Positions 10,660 through 20,118 are shown, counted from the first letter of the stretch. The stretch: DNA of 41,876 nt from Actinomycetota bacterium (GCA_027313705.1 DAHVDE010000081.1:1-41876); one strand, 5' to 3'. The notes: generated by a model from the letters alone, not told the origin. Numbers and translations are program-made.

Positions 10660-12294
10660 TTACCTGAGCACGTAAAGGCTGAGAAACACCGACTCGATCC
10701 GCCAGCGGCGGACCAGCCTGAACCCGTCCGCCGTGAGCAGCCGGGTGCTGCCAGCACCGGCCGGCCCTACCGAAGGCTGCGAAGGCGTCCACTGCACGGT
10801 CCACACCCTGCGCACCGTGCGCAGCCTGCCCGCCACCGTCGGCTGACTGGCCGGGAGTCCTCTCAGCGTCGCAGACGCGATCGGGGAACGGCCGAGCCCG
10901 ATGTCGCGCAGCCTGGCGAACGGCGCCGGATAGGCCATGCCGACCAGGGCCGTGTCCCACGGCAGGTACCAGATCGCGTCTCCTGGCCGTTCGCGCGCGC
11001 CGATCACGGCGGCCAAGGCCCGCAGGTTGTCGGCGCGGGACGCGGGCTGCCTGATCGCCTGCTGCGGGCCGGCCAGCGCCGCGACCATGGCCACCGCGAG
11101 CACGGCGGAGGGCAAGAAGGCGAGCGCTCGCGACCGGCCTGCCGCCGCGCCTCGCTGGCTTACCGCCTCGCCGGTCAGCTTGACCAGCCAGGTCAGCCCG
11201 GCGCCGACGAGCAACGACAAGGCGGGCAGGCAGAAGATGACGTAGCGCTCCACATACAGCGGGTCGGCGAGCGATACGGCGAGCAAGACCACTGGCGGCA
11301 AGATCAGCCACGGCAGCGCAACGACGGCGAGGACAAGTCCCCTGCCCCTGGCAAGGCCGGGACCGGCCACCCAGCCGAGCACGGCAAGCAGTGCGACGAG
11401 CGGTATCGCCAGGGCAGCCCCGGCGAAGTCGCGTATCAGGGTCGCGACCGTCGAAAGGTCAGGCGAAGTAACCCAGTTGAGCTGACCAGACTGGAGCAGG
11501 GCGAGCACGGCCATCGGCCCGAGCGCGACGGCGGCAGCCAGGCAGGACAGGACCCAGGCGCGCAAGGTGCCGAAGGTAACCAGGCCGGGTCCGCCAGGGC
11601 CGGCCGGCACATCGCCGGCCTTTGCCTGACCCCGCGCGAGCAGCAAGCTGACCCCGTGCGCCAGCGCCAGCGCGACGGCAAACAAGTTGAAATACCCGGT
11701 AAGTGCCAGCGCCGCCGCGTAAGAGGCCCACCACGGCCAGCGTCCCGCTGGCACCGCGCGTACCAGCAGGTAGGTCGCAAGCACCGCGGTCAGGCTGGTC
11801 AAGGCGTAGGGCCTGGCTTCCTGGGCGTACCTCGTGGTGATCGGCACCAGGGCCAGGGCAAGCCCGGCAAGCAAGCCGGCCGCGGCGGGCCAGGGCAGCC
11901 CGCTGGCGGCGGCCAGCCTGCGGCCGAGCGCCGCGAGCAGTCCGGCGGCCAGCGCCATCGCGATCAGCGAAGGCAGGCGCAAGACCGTCGCCGAGATGCC
12001 GCCTGCCGAGATGACCGCGTGCATCAGCAGGTAGTAGGCGCCGTGCACGGCGTCTTGGTGCAGCGTGAGGTCGATGATCGCGCCGAGCGGCCGCTGCGAG
12101 CCAGAGATCGTCGCCGCCTCGTCCCGCCAGAGCGAGGGAACGCCGATCCGGTAACCGCCAGCGATCAACTCGGCGAGGAAAGGAACAACCACGACCGGCC
12201 AGCCGCGAACCCGCCGTGTCCATGCCTTCGCCGCCAGGCTGCCGCTCGCCGTCTGGCGCCCGACCCCGGCCGCGCCTGACCTCGTCCCTACCAC
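10660..12294 (-). CDS. GT39-like polytopic membrane glycosyltransferase
   Basis: A 544-aa membrane protein with roughly ten hydrophobic segments, related to the mannosyltransferase/ArnT-like GT-C superfamily that uses polyprenyl-phosphate sugars. The first extracytoplasmic loop contains SLWRDEAATISGS near residue 55, carrying the Asp-Glu pair expected of the catalytic site, and YAQEARPYAL near residue 170 is typical of this bacterial subgroup. A soluble C-terminal tail of about 130 residues follows the last helix. The start is GTG at 12294, 13 bp after the stop of the TagF-like gene; it has no Shine-Dalgarno sequence but has TAGGCT 6 nt upstream, so it may have its own leaderless transcript inside the operon. 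Acceptor unknown. Confidence 0.82.
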   Translation of the reverse strand: MVGTRSGAAGVGRQTASGSLAAKAWTRRVRGWPVVVVPFLAELIAGGYRIGVPSLWRDEAATISGSQRPLGAIIDLTLHQDAVHGAYYLLMHAVISAGGISATVLRLPSLIAMALAAGLLAALGRRLAAASGLPWPAAAGLLAGLALALVPITTRYAQEARPYALTSLTAVLATYLLVRAVPAGRWPWWASYAAALALTGYFNLFAVALALAHGVSLLLARGQAKAGDVPAGPGGPGLVTFGTLRAWVLSCLAAAVALGPMAVLALLQSGQLNWVTSPDLSTVATLIRDFAGAALAIPLVALLAVLGWVAGPGLARGRGLVLAVVALPWLILPPVVLLAVSLADPLYVERYVIFCLPALSLLVGAGLTWLVKLTGEAVSQRGAAAGRSRALAFLPSAVLAVAMVAALAGPQQAIRQPASRADNLRALAAVIGARERPGDAIWYLPWDTALVGMAYPAPFARLRDIGLGRSPIASATLRGLPASQPTVAGRLRTVRRVWTVQWTPSQPSVGPAGAGSTRLLTADGFRLVRRWRIESVFLSLYVLR

Positions 12295-12300
12295 GTCCGC

Positions 12301-12306
12301 AGCCTA
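12301..12306 (-). promoter_or_regulatory. Putative -10 element before the GT39-like gene
   Basis: TAGGCT on the minus strand, 6 nt before the GTG at 12294, squeezed into the 13-bp gap after the upstream stop codon. Same hexamer and spacing as before metG and argS. Confidence 0.4.
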
Positions 12307-12307
12307 G

Positions 12308-15300
12308 TCATTCGAAGATCGCGTCGCAGGCCCGCGCGGCCGCATGGCCGTCGTCGAGCGGGCAGAATTTCGCGGTAAACGCGGCCTGGGCGTCCGCATG
12401 CTTCGCCGCGACTGCCTCGAGGTCGGCGAGCGCGGCTATCACCTGGTCGGAGGTGGCAAGAAGCGGACCTGGTGCCTCGGCCTCGAAATCGAAGTAGAAA
12501 CCGCGCAACTCGTCGCGGTACTGCTCAAGGTCATAGGTGAAGAACAGGATCGGGCGGCCGGTCGGCGCGAAGTCGAACATCACCGACGAGTAGTCGGTGA
12601 TCAGGACGTCGGTCAGGGCAAGCAGGTGGTTGATGTCCGGATACCTGGTCACGTCGAAGACGAAACCGTCGTGACCGGCCGCGCTTGTCCAGCCTTCCAT
12701 CAGGTGATGGCCGCGGACGAGCAGCACGTACTCCTCGCCAAGCTGGCGCGCGGCCTGCGCCAGGTCAAGCCGGAAGTCCAGCCGGTAGGTTCCAGGCCCG
12801 TGCCGCTGATTCTCGCGCCAGGTAGGCACGTACATCGCCACCAGCTTGCCATCGGGCAAGCCAAGCCGCTCCCTGAACTGCACGGTGCTCTCGCGCGCGC
12901 CGGCCGACTGACCTGCCAGCGCGAGCAGCGCGTCGTCGCGCGGATAGCCGGTCTCGGCTATCTCGCCAGGGTAGCGGAAGGCCGTCGCCATGATCGGCGT
13001 GCTGAACGGGTTCGGCGAGATGAGCAGGTCCCACCTGGTGACGTCGGCCGCCATGAACTCGAAGTAGTAGCCGCCGCTGGCGAAGCTCGGATTGACGATG
13101 TCGTAGCCGAGTCTCTTGAGCGGCGTGCCGTGCCAGGTCTGGACATACCGCTGGCCGTTCCTGCGGCGGTGCGGTTGCGGCAGGTGATCGTTCGAGACCA
13201 GGTGCTTTGACCGGCCAAGGGCCTTGAAGTAGGGCACGGTGCCGATTAGCACCGCTTTGTCCCCCGGCGGCACGGGCACCGACCAGTCCCTGACCGCCCA
13301 GATCCGTTCGCGCGTATCGCTGCGGCGAGCCAGTTCCGCCGCGATGCCGAGCGGGTTGTCCGTGCAGGACTTGCCGTCAAAGCTCATGAACAGGATCGAG
13401 TCCCGCAGCGGCCGCCTGAGCTGTAGCCGGTAATACAGTTCGCGAACCAGGCGGCGGCGGATCCGGCCACGTTCAAAGAAGCCAAGCGCAGGGCCGGCCG
13501 TCAGCACGAGCTTGCTGGCCGCTCCCGAGCGGCCCTCCGCCGTCGCGCGGTAAATTTTGCGGCCAATCTTAAGCTTGTGACTTTCGGCGCCCGCGATCGT
13601 GACCGGCCGCTCCTGGCCTTCGGCATCGCCTTGGTGCAGGGAAATGCTCCAGCGCCCGTCCCGAAGCGGCGCCTTGACGCCGAAGAAGTCAAGCGCCCCG
13701 ATCTCGAGCTCGATGTCGCCTTCGCCGGCCTGAACCTCGATGACATGGCGCTCCCAGCCGCCGATCTGGCGCAACACGACGAAATAAGGACCCGGCTCCC
13801 TGCGGGAGGCGGACAGCACCAGCCCCGTGACTGGCTCGCGCTCGACCCTCACCTGCAAGCGCCGCCCGGCCCAGTGCGCGCCGAAGCTGACGCCAGGCGC
13901 GACCGGCATGGCCTCGGACCAGGCTACCTGGCCCGAGGCAGAGTGCAGCCTGGTGGGCCGCCAGACCAGCCTGCCCCTGACCAGCAGGAAACAGTCCCAG
14001 GTTCCGGTCAGCCACCGGCCGGCCAGGCCGAACAACCGAGGGCTGATCTCGCACCTGAATCCGGCCCAGTCATAGCTGTAGCGCTCTTGCCCCGATGCCC
14101 TCGTCACCTCTGGCAGTTTCCGCGACCTGACCGGCAGGACGACGGGCAGGCCGCGCCGGCCTCGCGGCAGCAGCACGAGAAGCTTGGTGGTGTGGCGGCG
14201 CTTGCCGATGTCGACAGATGGCACGTAGGCGCTTCCCTCGATCGCCAGCGACCTGCCGTGCCAGTGCAGGCTGTCGATCCGCACGGCAGGGTCGAGCTCG
14301 CGCCGCTGCGGGCGGAAGATCGCCGCCGGGATGGCCGGCCTTGCCTTCCGGTACAGGGGCAGGTCAGCCCGGAGGCGGCCGAAGGTCCGCACCATCGGCG
14401 GGGTCCTTGCCTGGTTCACCGCCAGCCAGCCGGCGAGTTCGATCAGGTCGGCCTGGCGGCCATGCTCGATCAGGTAGTAGGCGAGCTTGCGCGCGGCCGG
14501 CTGAGCTCGCTTGACCTGCGGGTGCACCTGCTTCAGGTACCTGGCGGCCAGTTCGGCGAACTCGGCCTGGTAGTCCTTGCTGGTCACCGACAGGTCGCGG
14601 ACATACAGCCAAAGGTCGTTGACAAGCGCCTTGTGCTGATGGGCCGCGAGCACCGCTGCGGTGCTCCGCTCGCGAAGGAAGTCGTCGATCAGCAAGAGCG
14701 CGGCGACACGGTCGCGGAAGTTGCTGATGTCCGTGCGCGACTGGGTGATGGACGGCGCGCCCTGGTCACGATCACGCCAGTGATAGACGGGCTCGGTGAT
14801 CACGTCCACGCGGGTCGCGAGCACGTGCGCTTTCGTCATGGCAACCAGGTCTTCCCACAGCATTCCCTCGGGGAAGCGCAGGCCGCGGGTATCCCAGAAC
14901 GACTTGGTGAACAGCTTGTTCCAGACCGAGATGTCATACAAAAGCTCGCGGCTGCGGCTGATGTGCGTGCCTGGCTTGGTGGTCTTGATCGCCTGGTCGT
15001 GCAGGCCAGAGGGGACCAGGCCTGCTGAGGTCAGCCTCAGCACGCCGCCGCTGGCGAAGTCAGAGCCTGATCCCTCCAGCGCGGCGAGCAGGATGGCGTA
15101 GGCGCCTGGCGGCAGCCGGTCGTCAGCGTCAGCGAACGCGAGGTACTCGCCTTCAGCCGCCGCCACGCCGCGGTTGCGTGCCGCGCCAGGTCCGCCGTTC
15201 GGCGCGGTGATCAGCTCGAACCTGGCATCGGCGGACGCCATGGCCGCCGCGATGTCGTGGCTGCCGTCGGAAGAGCCGTCGTCGACCATGATCACCTGCA

Positions 15301-15400
15301 GGTCGGCCATGGTCTGCGCGGCGATGGACATCAGGCATTCGCCGAGCAGGCCGGCGACGTTGTAGAACGGCACAACGACGCTGATCCGCGGCTTGGCCAT
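12308..15400 (-). CDS. Bifunctional GT2 glycosyltransferase / TagF-like glycerophosphotransferase
   Basis: A 1030-aa two-domain enzyme likely to build a teichoic-acid-like envelope polymer. Residues about 5-230 are a GT2 (GT-A fold) domain: ISVVVPFYNVAGLLGECL, VDDGSSDGS and FADADDR (the DxD metal site). A middle part of about 300 residues, rich in beta-type sequence, has no clear match. Residues about 660-1000 match CDP-glycerol:poly(glycerophosphate) glycerophosphotransferase (TagF/TarL): TWHGTPLKRLGYD with the active-site His near 756, MYVPTWREN, VRGHH, and LITDYSSVMFDF near 935. No transmembrane segment is evident; TagF enzymes are peripheral on the inner membrane face. The ATG at 15400 follows GGAGG at 5 nt; the TTG one codon earlier is too close to it. 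Substrate identity (glycerol- or ribitol-phosphate) cannot be read from the sequence. Confidence 0.88.
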   Translation of the reverse strand: MAKPRISVVVPFYNVAGLLGECLMSIAAQTMADLQVIMVDDGSSDGSHDIAAAMASADARFELITAPNGGPGAARNRGVAAAEGEYLAFADADDRLPPGAYAILLAALEGSGSDFASGGVLRLTSAGLVPSGLHDQAIKTTKPGTHISRSRELLYDISVWNKLFTKSFWDTRGLRFPEGMLWEDLVAMTKAHVLATRVDVITEPVYHWRDRDQGAPSITQSRTDISNFRDRVAALLLIDDFLRERSTAAVLAAHQHKALVNDLWLYVRDLSVTSKDYQAEFAELAARYLKQVHPQVKRAQPAARKLAYYLIEHGRQADLIELAGWLAVNQARTPPMVRTFGRLRADLPLYRKARPAIPAAIFRPQRRELDPAVRIDSLHWHGRSLAIEGSAYVPSVDIGKRRHTTKLLVLLPRGRRGLPVVLPVRSRKLPEVTRASGQERYSYDWAGFRCEISPRLFGLAGRWLTGTWDCFLLVRGRLVWRPTRLHSASGQVAWSEAMPVAPGVSFGAHWAGRRLQVRVEREPVTGLVLSASRREPGPYFVVLRQIGGWERHVIEVQAGEGDIELEIGALDFFGVKAPLRDGRWSISLHQGDAEGQERPVTIAGAESHKLKIGRKIYRATAEGRSGAASKLVLTAGPALGFFERGRIRRRLVRELYYRLQLRRPLRDSILFMSFDGKSCTDNPLGIAAELARRSDTRERIWAVRDWSVPVPPGDKAVLIGTVPYFKALGRSKHLVSNDHLPQPHRRRNGQRYVQTWHGTPLKRLGYDIVNPSFASGGYYFEFMAADVTRWDLLISPNPFSTPIMATAFRYPGEIAETGYPRDDALLALAGQSAGARESTVQFRERLGLPDGKLVAMYVPTWRENQRHGPGTYRLDFRLDLAQAARQLGEEYVLLVRGHHLMEGWTSAAGHDGFVFDVTRYPDINHLLALTDVLITDYSSVMFDFAPTGRPILFFTYDLEQYRDELRGFYFDFEAEAPGPLLATSDQVIAALADLEAVAAKHADAQAAFTAKFCPLDDGHAAARACDAIFE

Positions 15401-15456
15401 CAAGTCCTCCCTGGCTAAGGCCAGCCGGTCGGGCTCTGGGCGGCGGGGACGTGGCG

Positions 15457-16233
15457 CTATTCGCCGCGCCAGACCGGCGGGCGTTTCTCCGCGAACGCCA
15501 TCGCCCCCTCCATCGCGTCTTTCGACCCGAAGACCGGGGTGATGATCTCGCCTTGCCTGCCGAACGCCTCCGCAGCGCTCCAGTCAGCCGACTCGACGAT
15601 CACCCGCTTGGTGGCGGCGAGCGCCAGCGGGCCGCCAAGCGCGACCTTGGCAGCAAGTTCCTTCGCGGCAGCTAGTGCCTCACCCGCCGGGACAAGCTTG
15701 TTGACCAGGCCAGCAGCCGCGAGCCTAGCAGCACTGAAGTGCTCACCTGTCAACGCGATTTCCATGGCCAGGTGGTAGGGGATGCGCTTGGGCAGCCTGA
15801 GCAGGCCACCGGCCCCCGCCACCAGGCCGCGGCGTACCTCAGGCAGCCCGAATTTGGCTTCCTCGCTGGCGACCACCAGGTCGCAGGCGAGCACCAGCTC
15901 GAACCCGCCGGCCAGGGCATAGCCTTCTACGGCCGCGATAATCGGCTTGGCCGGCGGCTTCTCGACGATCCCGCCGAAGCCTCGACCAGCCGCCATCGGC
16001 GCGTCGCCGGCCAGGAAACCCTTCAGGTCCATGCCGGCGCTGAACGTGCCGCCACCGCCGGTCAGCACGAGCACGCCGACGTCCGCGCGGCTGTCGCAGT
16101 CCTCGAGCGCGGCCGCGATGCCACGTGCCACCTCGCCGTTCACCGCGTTGCGCGCTTGCGGCCTGTTGATCGTGATGACCGCGACACCCTGGTCTACCTC
16201 GGTGCTTACCGCCGCGCTTGCCGCGTCAGACAT
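15457..16233 (-). CDS. Enoyl-CoA hydratase/isomerase (crotonase family)
   Basis: Hydrates or isomerises an acyl-CoA; cytoplasmic, 258 aa, usual length. Crotonase features are present: GVAVITINRPQARNAVN near the N-terminus, the oxyanion-hole segments TFSAGMDLKGF and ALAGGFELVLACD, and GLPEVRRGL with the catalytic-type Glu. The family is functionally broad, so beta-oxidation, degradation and isomerisation are all possible. GGAGG lies 9 nt before the ATG. It lies 41 bp downstream of an SDR dehydrogenase, a pairing that would fit successive hydration and oxidation of an acyl-CoA. Confidence 0.88.
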   Translation of the reverse strand: MSDAASAAVSTEVDQGVAVITINRPQARNAVNGEVARGIAAALEDCDSRADVGVLVLTGGGGTFSAGMDLKGFLAGDAPMAAGRGFGGIVEKPPAKPIIAAVEGYALAGGFELVLACDLVVASEEAKFGLPEVRRGLVAGAGGLLRLPKRIPYHLAMEIALTGEHFSAARLAAAGLVNKLVPAGEALAAAKELAAKVALGGPLALAATKRVIVESADWSAAEAFGRQGEIITPVFGSKDAMEGAMAFAEKRPPVWRGE

Positions 16234-16274
16234 GAACGCCGCCCTCCGGGAGCTGCTCGGGAGTTACTCGGGAG

Positions 16275-17048
16275 TCACTTGGGCTGGAACCTGATGCCGC
16301 CGTCGAACCTGACAACCTCGGCGTTCATGTAGTCGTTGTCGATTAGCGAGCGGACCAGTTTCGCGAACTCCGCCGAGGTGCCCATGCGCTTGGGGAACAC
16401 GACAGGCGCGACCAGCTTGGCCTTGAACTCTTCGCTGGCCTGGCCCGAGCCGTAGATCGGGGTGTCGATGATGCCAGGGCAGATCGTGTTGACCCTGATG
16501 CCCACGGCCGCGAGGTCGCGGGCGGCGGGAACGGTCATGCCGATGATGCCGCCCTTGGAGGCCGAATAGGCGATCTGACCGGTCTGACCCTCTATTCCGG
16601 CGATCGAGGCGGTGTTGATGACCACGCCGCGCAGCCCGTCGGCATCGGCAGGCTCGGTCTTGGCCATCGCCGCCGCGGCTATGCGCATGATGTTGAAGGT
16701 GCCGATCAGGTTGACGTCGATGACCTTCTTGTAGGCGCCCAGTTCATGCGGGGTGCCGTCCCGGCCGACTGTCCTCGCCGCCCAGCCGATGCCCGCGCAG
16801 CTCACCGCGACCCGAAGCGGAACGCCGAACGCCTGCGCCGCCGCCACGGCCGCCGTGACCGACTCTTCACTGGCCACATCGGTGCTGGCGAAGACGCCGC
16901 CCACCGACACGGCGACCGCCTTGCCCCTGCCCTCGTTCAGGTCGGCAACGACAACCTTGCAGCCGGCGGCGGCCAGGTCACGCACCGTGGCCTCGCCGAG
17001 GCCGCTGGCACCACCGGAGACGATCGCGGCAACTCCATTCAGGTCCAT
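16275..17048 (-). CDS. SDR family dehydrogenase, 3-hydroxyacyl-CoA dehydrogenase type II-like
   Basis: NAD(P)-dependent short-chain dehydrogenase, 257 aa. Cofactor motif SGGASGLGEATVRDL (GxxxGxG) near residue 11, Asp at the end of the second strand (VVVADLNEG), suggesting NAD, then NTASIAGIEG, the catalytic YSASKGG and a C-terminal NAEVVRFDGGIRF. It resembles the HSD17B10-like group that oxidises 3-hydroxyacyl-CoA, which fits the enoyl-CoA hydratase next to it, but SDR substrates are hard to infer. The ATG at 17048 begins exactly at the conserved N-terminus; the long open frame upstream is not conserved. There is no Shine-Dalgarno sequence; TATGCT lies 6 nt upstream. Confidence 0.9.
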   Translation of the reverse strand: MDLNGVAAIVSGGASGLGEATVRDLAAAGCKVVVADLNEGRGKAVAVSVGGVFASTDVASEESVTAAVAAAQAFGVPLRVAVSCAGIGWAARTVGRDGTPHELGAYKKVIDVNLIGTFNIMRIAAAAMAKTEPADADGLRGVVINTASIAGIEGQTGQIAYSASKGGIIGMTVPAARDLAAVGIRVNTICPGIIDTPIYGSGQASEEFKAKLVAPVVFPKRMGTSAEFAKLVRSLIDNDYMNAEVVRFDGGIRFQPK

Positions 17049-17328
17049 GCGCGGAGCATACTGCGCGGACCAGGCGCAGCTGGCGCAGGCCCATGGTTTG
17101 CGGCGGCTGCCGAGACTGTCGGTACCCGCACCTAGCATCTGAGCAAGGAAGAAGCACCGGCGCCTGGCGCAGGCGCGGGCGGGAGCGCGCGGGTAACGGC
17201 CCTCTCGCCCTGAGCTGCGCGGATCATGACACCATGGAACCTGCGGCGCGGAACCCGGCGGCGTAATGACCGGCGGCCGTTTCAGGTGCTGACGGGGTGC
17301 CCCGCGCTGGCGCGAGGCAGGAGAGGCA
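17049..17328. promoter_or_regulatory. Divergent intergenic region between SDR and efflux-pump genes
   Basis: 280 bp without a convincing gene. The minus side has TATGCT at 17055-17060, 6 nt before the SDR start. The plus side ends with AGGAG (17319-17323) just before the transporter start. I see no strong inverted repeat, so a local repressor operator for the pump is not evident. Confidence 0.5.
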
Positions 17329-18978
17329 GTGATTGTGGCTAAATACCGCGGCGACCCGTGGGCCGTGCTGGTAGTTGTCTCGCTCGGATTTTTCATGACC
17401 CTGCTTGACCTGACGATCGTCAACATCGCGATCCCGAACATGATCACGAAACTGCACGCGTCGCTCGACGGGGTTCTCTGGGTTATCAACTCCTACGCTC
17501 TTGTGCTCGCCGTCCTGCTCATCACGGCCGGCCGCCTCGGCGACCTGCGCGGCCAGCGGAACTTGTTCATCGCCGGCATCGCGCTCTTCACGGCTGCCTC
17601 GGCCGCGTGCGGCTTCTCGCCCACCGTGAACTGGCTGATCACGTTCCGCGCGATACAGGGCGTCGGGGCCGCCATGCTGATGCCGCAGACCCTCGCTTTG
17701 CTGACGATGGTCTTCCCGCCAGAGCGGCGCGGTGCCGCGTTCGGCGTCTGGGGCGCTGTCGCCGGCGTCGCGACCATCGCCGGCCCGACGCTAGGCGGGC
17801 TGCTCGTGACCGCGTTCGACTGGCGGTACATCTTCTTCATCAACGTGCCCATCGGCATCGCGGTGATCGTGCTTGGCGTCCTGCTGATCCCCGACCTGCG
17901 TACCGGCGCGAAGCACAGGCTCGACCTCACCGGCGTCGTGCTGGCCAGCCTGGCGCTGCTCGCGATCTGCTATGGCCTGGTCGAAGGCCAGAACTACAAC
18001 TGGGGCAAGATCACCTCGTTCATCTCGATACCGCTGGTGATCGGAGTGGGCGTCGTGCTGCTCGCGGTGTTCCTTATCGTGCAGGCGAGAACACAGGACA
18101 AAGAGCCGCTCGTGCCGTTCGCGCTGTTCCGTGACCGGAACTTCTCCCTGATGAACTGGGTCTCTGCGACCGTCTCGATCGGGCTGCTCGGCATCTTCCT
18201 GCCGCTCACCATCTACCTGCAGTCCGCGCTCGGCTTCTCCGCGCTCAAGGCCGGCCTGGCGATGGCGCCCTCCTCGCTGATGTCGATGTTCGTCGCTCCG
18301 GTAGCCGGCCGGATGACCGACCGGATCGGCGGGAAGTACATCCTGTTCACCGGGCTTGTGCTGTTCGCCGGGGGCATGGGCTGGGTTGCCGCGATCGCCA
18401 CGCCGCACTCGACGTGGCAGGACTTCGTCGCGCCCCTGGTCGTGTCTGGTTTCGGGCTCGGCTGTACTTTCGCGCCGCTGACTACCACGGCGATGCGCGG
18501 TGTCAAGCCGCAACTGGCGGGCGCGGCGTCTGGCATGCTGAACACGACCAGGCAGGTCGGCTCGGTGATCGGCACCGCGGCGGTGGGCGCGCTGCTCGAG
18601 AACAGGCTGACCGCGACGCTGCCTGCCGCGGTCAGGGCCCGCGATGCGGTGCTGCCGCCCGCGGCCCGCGCGCAGCTGGTTAGCGGCTTCGTAAAGGCAG
18701 CCCGCAGCGGGTCGGCTGTCGGTCAAAACGGCAGCAGTTTCAAGCTGCCTGCTGGGACACCGCCCTCCCTGGTCGCCGAGATTGGCCGGATCGCGCGTGA
18801 AGCTTTCTCCTACGGATACGTGACAGCGATGCATCAGACGCTGATCATGCCCATCGCGGTGCTTGGTGTCACCGCGCTGAGCTGCCTGGCGATCAAGCGG
18901 GTGCCAAGCACTCCGTCGCCGGCCGGGACCAGGGAGCCGGCATCACCACGACCGGAGGCCTCGCAGGCGGCGGCGTGA
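17329..18978 (+). CDS. MFS transporter, DHA2 (EmrB/QacA) family
   Basis: Proton-coupled drug or metabolite exporter of the 14-helix type, 549 aa. Seen are the family's LDLTIVNIAIP in helix 1, the loop 2-3 motif GRLGDLRGQR, and motif C in helix 5 (GVATIAGPTLGG). Hydrophobic segments continue to about residue 515, with a large loop of about 75 residues before the last helix, then a Pro/Ala-rich tail. The GTG at 17329 has AGGAG 5 nt upstream; a second in-frame GTG two codons on is an equal alternative. The last codons overlap plsX by 4 bp (GTGA), so the two are translationally coupled. Confidence 0.92.
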   Translation: MIVAKYRGDPWAVLVVVSLGFFMTLLDLTIVNIAIPNMITKLHASLDGVLWVINSYALVLAVLLITAGRLGDLRGQRNLFIAGIALFTAASAACGFSPTVNWLITFRAIQGVGAAMLMPQTLALLTMVFPPERRGAAFGVWGAVAGVATIAGPTLGGLLVTAFDWRYIFFINVPIGIAVIVLGVLLIPDLRTGAKHRLDLTGVVLASLALLAICYGLVEGQNYNWGKITSFISIPLVIGVGVVLLAVFLIVQARTQDKEPLVPFALFRDRNFSLMNWVSATVSIGLLGIFLPLTIYLQSALGFSALKAGLAMAPSSLMSMFVAPVAGRMTDRIGGKYILFTGLVLFAGGMGWVAAIATPHSTWQDFVAPLVVSGFGLGCTFAPLTTTAMRGVKPQLAGAASGMLNTTRQVGSVIGTAAVGALLENRLTATLPAAVRARDAVLPPAARAQLVSGFVKAARSGSAVGQNGSSFKLPAGTPPSLVAEIGRIAREAFSYGYVTAMHQTLIMPIAVLGVTALSCLAIKRVPSTPSPAGTREPASPRPEASQAAA

Positions 18979-20111
18979 CCGTTGCGGGCGCCGACCCGTC
19001 AGATCCGGCGCGGGCGAGCCAGGCGGATGACGCTCGGGCCGCCCCTGGCGCCGGGCCGGCGAGGCCGCGCCAGCCGGTCATCGCGGTCGATGCGATGGGC
19101 GGCGATCACGCCCCGGCGGCGATCGTGGCCGGGGCGGTAGCAGCCTTCCGCCAGTGGGGCACCAGGGTGGTGCTGATCGGCCGGCCTGGCCAGATCAGGC
19201 CGCTGCTCGCCGAGCACGGCGTACTCGGCGAGATCAGGCTGGTCACGGCGGAAGACGCGGTCGCCATGGACGAGGGCGCGCTGGCTAGCTGGCGGCGACC
19301 AAGATCGAGCCTGGCGGTTGCCTGTCAGCTTGTGCATGTGGGCCAGGCGACGGCGGTGATGTCGGCGGGCTCGACCGGCGCCATCGTGGCAATCGCCAGG
19401 CTGCGGCTGCGTAACCTGCCCGGCGTCATCAGGCCGGCCCTGGCGGTGACGCTGCCCACCGGGCCGAAGCCGACCGTGCTCATCGATGCCGGGGCCATAG
19501 CTGACCCCAAACCCGAGATGCTCGCCCAGTTCGCCCAGCTAGGCTCGGCCTATGCCGAGGTAGCGTTCGGGATAAGCAAGCCGAGGGTCGGCCTGCTATC
19601 GATCGGTTCCGAGCCAGGCAAGGGCAACAAGCTGGCCAGGCGCGCCTACGAACTGCTCGCAGGGGAGCCTGCGCACGGCGCCATGGCGATCAACTTCGCG
19701 GGCAACGTGGAGGGTGGTGACCTGCTGGCCGGCAAGGTCGACGTGGTCGTGGCCGAAGGTTTCGCAGGCAACGTGGCACTGAAGACGATCGAAGGCACGG
19801 CGGCCTTTACCGCCATGCAGTTCAGGTCGGCGCTCGGCGGCTCGCGGGCGGCACGCCTTGGCGCGATGCTGGCCAGGAAGGAATTGCGCGAGATGAGCAG
19901 CCGGTTCGACGCCGAGACCTATGGCGGCGGCGCGCTGCTCGGTCTGGAAGGCGCCGTAGTCATCGCGCACGGTGCCGCGACAAGCAAGGGCGCGGCCGCC
20001 GCCTGCCGGATGGCCGCTGACATGACCAGCGGTCAGATCGACGAGCGGATCAGGGAACGACTCGGGCCGCAGCGCCAGGGCCACTTCCTTCGCCGCTCAG
20101 AACGCCACTGA
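18975..20111 (+). CDS. plsX: Phosphate acyltransferase PlsX
   Basis: Makes acyl-phosphate from acyl-ACP for the PlsX/PlsY route to phosphatidic acid. 378 aa with the family blocks VIAVDAMGGDHAP (from residue 35), VMSAGSTGAIVA, LIDAGAIADPKP, GLLSIGSEPGKGN and GNVEGGDLLAGKVDVVV then EGFAGNVALKT. The first 33 residues are an Ala/Pro/Asp-rich tail not found in most PlsX, produced by the GTG start that overlaps the transporter stop; a later start is possible, but no better ribosome site is evident. Bacteria often keep plsX beside rpmF, fabH or acpP; here it lies between an efflux pump and argS. Confidence 0.93.
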   Translation: MTVAGADPSDPARASQADDARAAPGAGPARPRQPVIAVDAMGGDHAPAAIVAGAVAAFRQWGTRVVLIGRPGQIRPLLAEHGVLGEIRLVTAEDAVAMDEGALASWRRPRSSLAVACQLVHVGQATAVMSAGSTGAIVAIARLRLRNLPGVIRPALAVTLPTGPKPTVLIDAGAIADPKPEMLAQFAQLGSAYAEVAFGISKPRVGLLSIGSEPGKGNKLARRAYELLAGEPAHGAMAINFAGNVEGGDLLAGKVDVVVAEGFAGNVALKTIEGTAAFTAMQFRSALGGSRAARLGAMLARKELREMSSRFDAETYGGGALLGLEGAVVIAHGAATSKGAAAACRMAADMTSGQIDERIRERLGPQRQGHFLRRSERH

Positions 20112-20118
20112 CCATCGA

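Noticed and set aside
13577-15028. Plus-strand 483-codon open frame inside the TagF-like gene
   Set aside because: Antisense shadow caused by GC-rich codon bias; no family features.
17234-17266. Ten-codon upstream ORF (MEPAARNPAA) before the efflux pump
   Set aside because: No ribosome binding site and too short to separate from chance.
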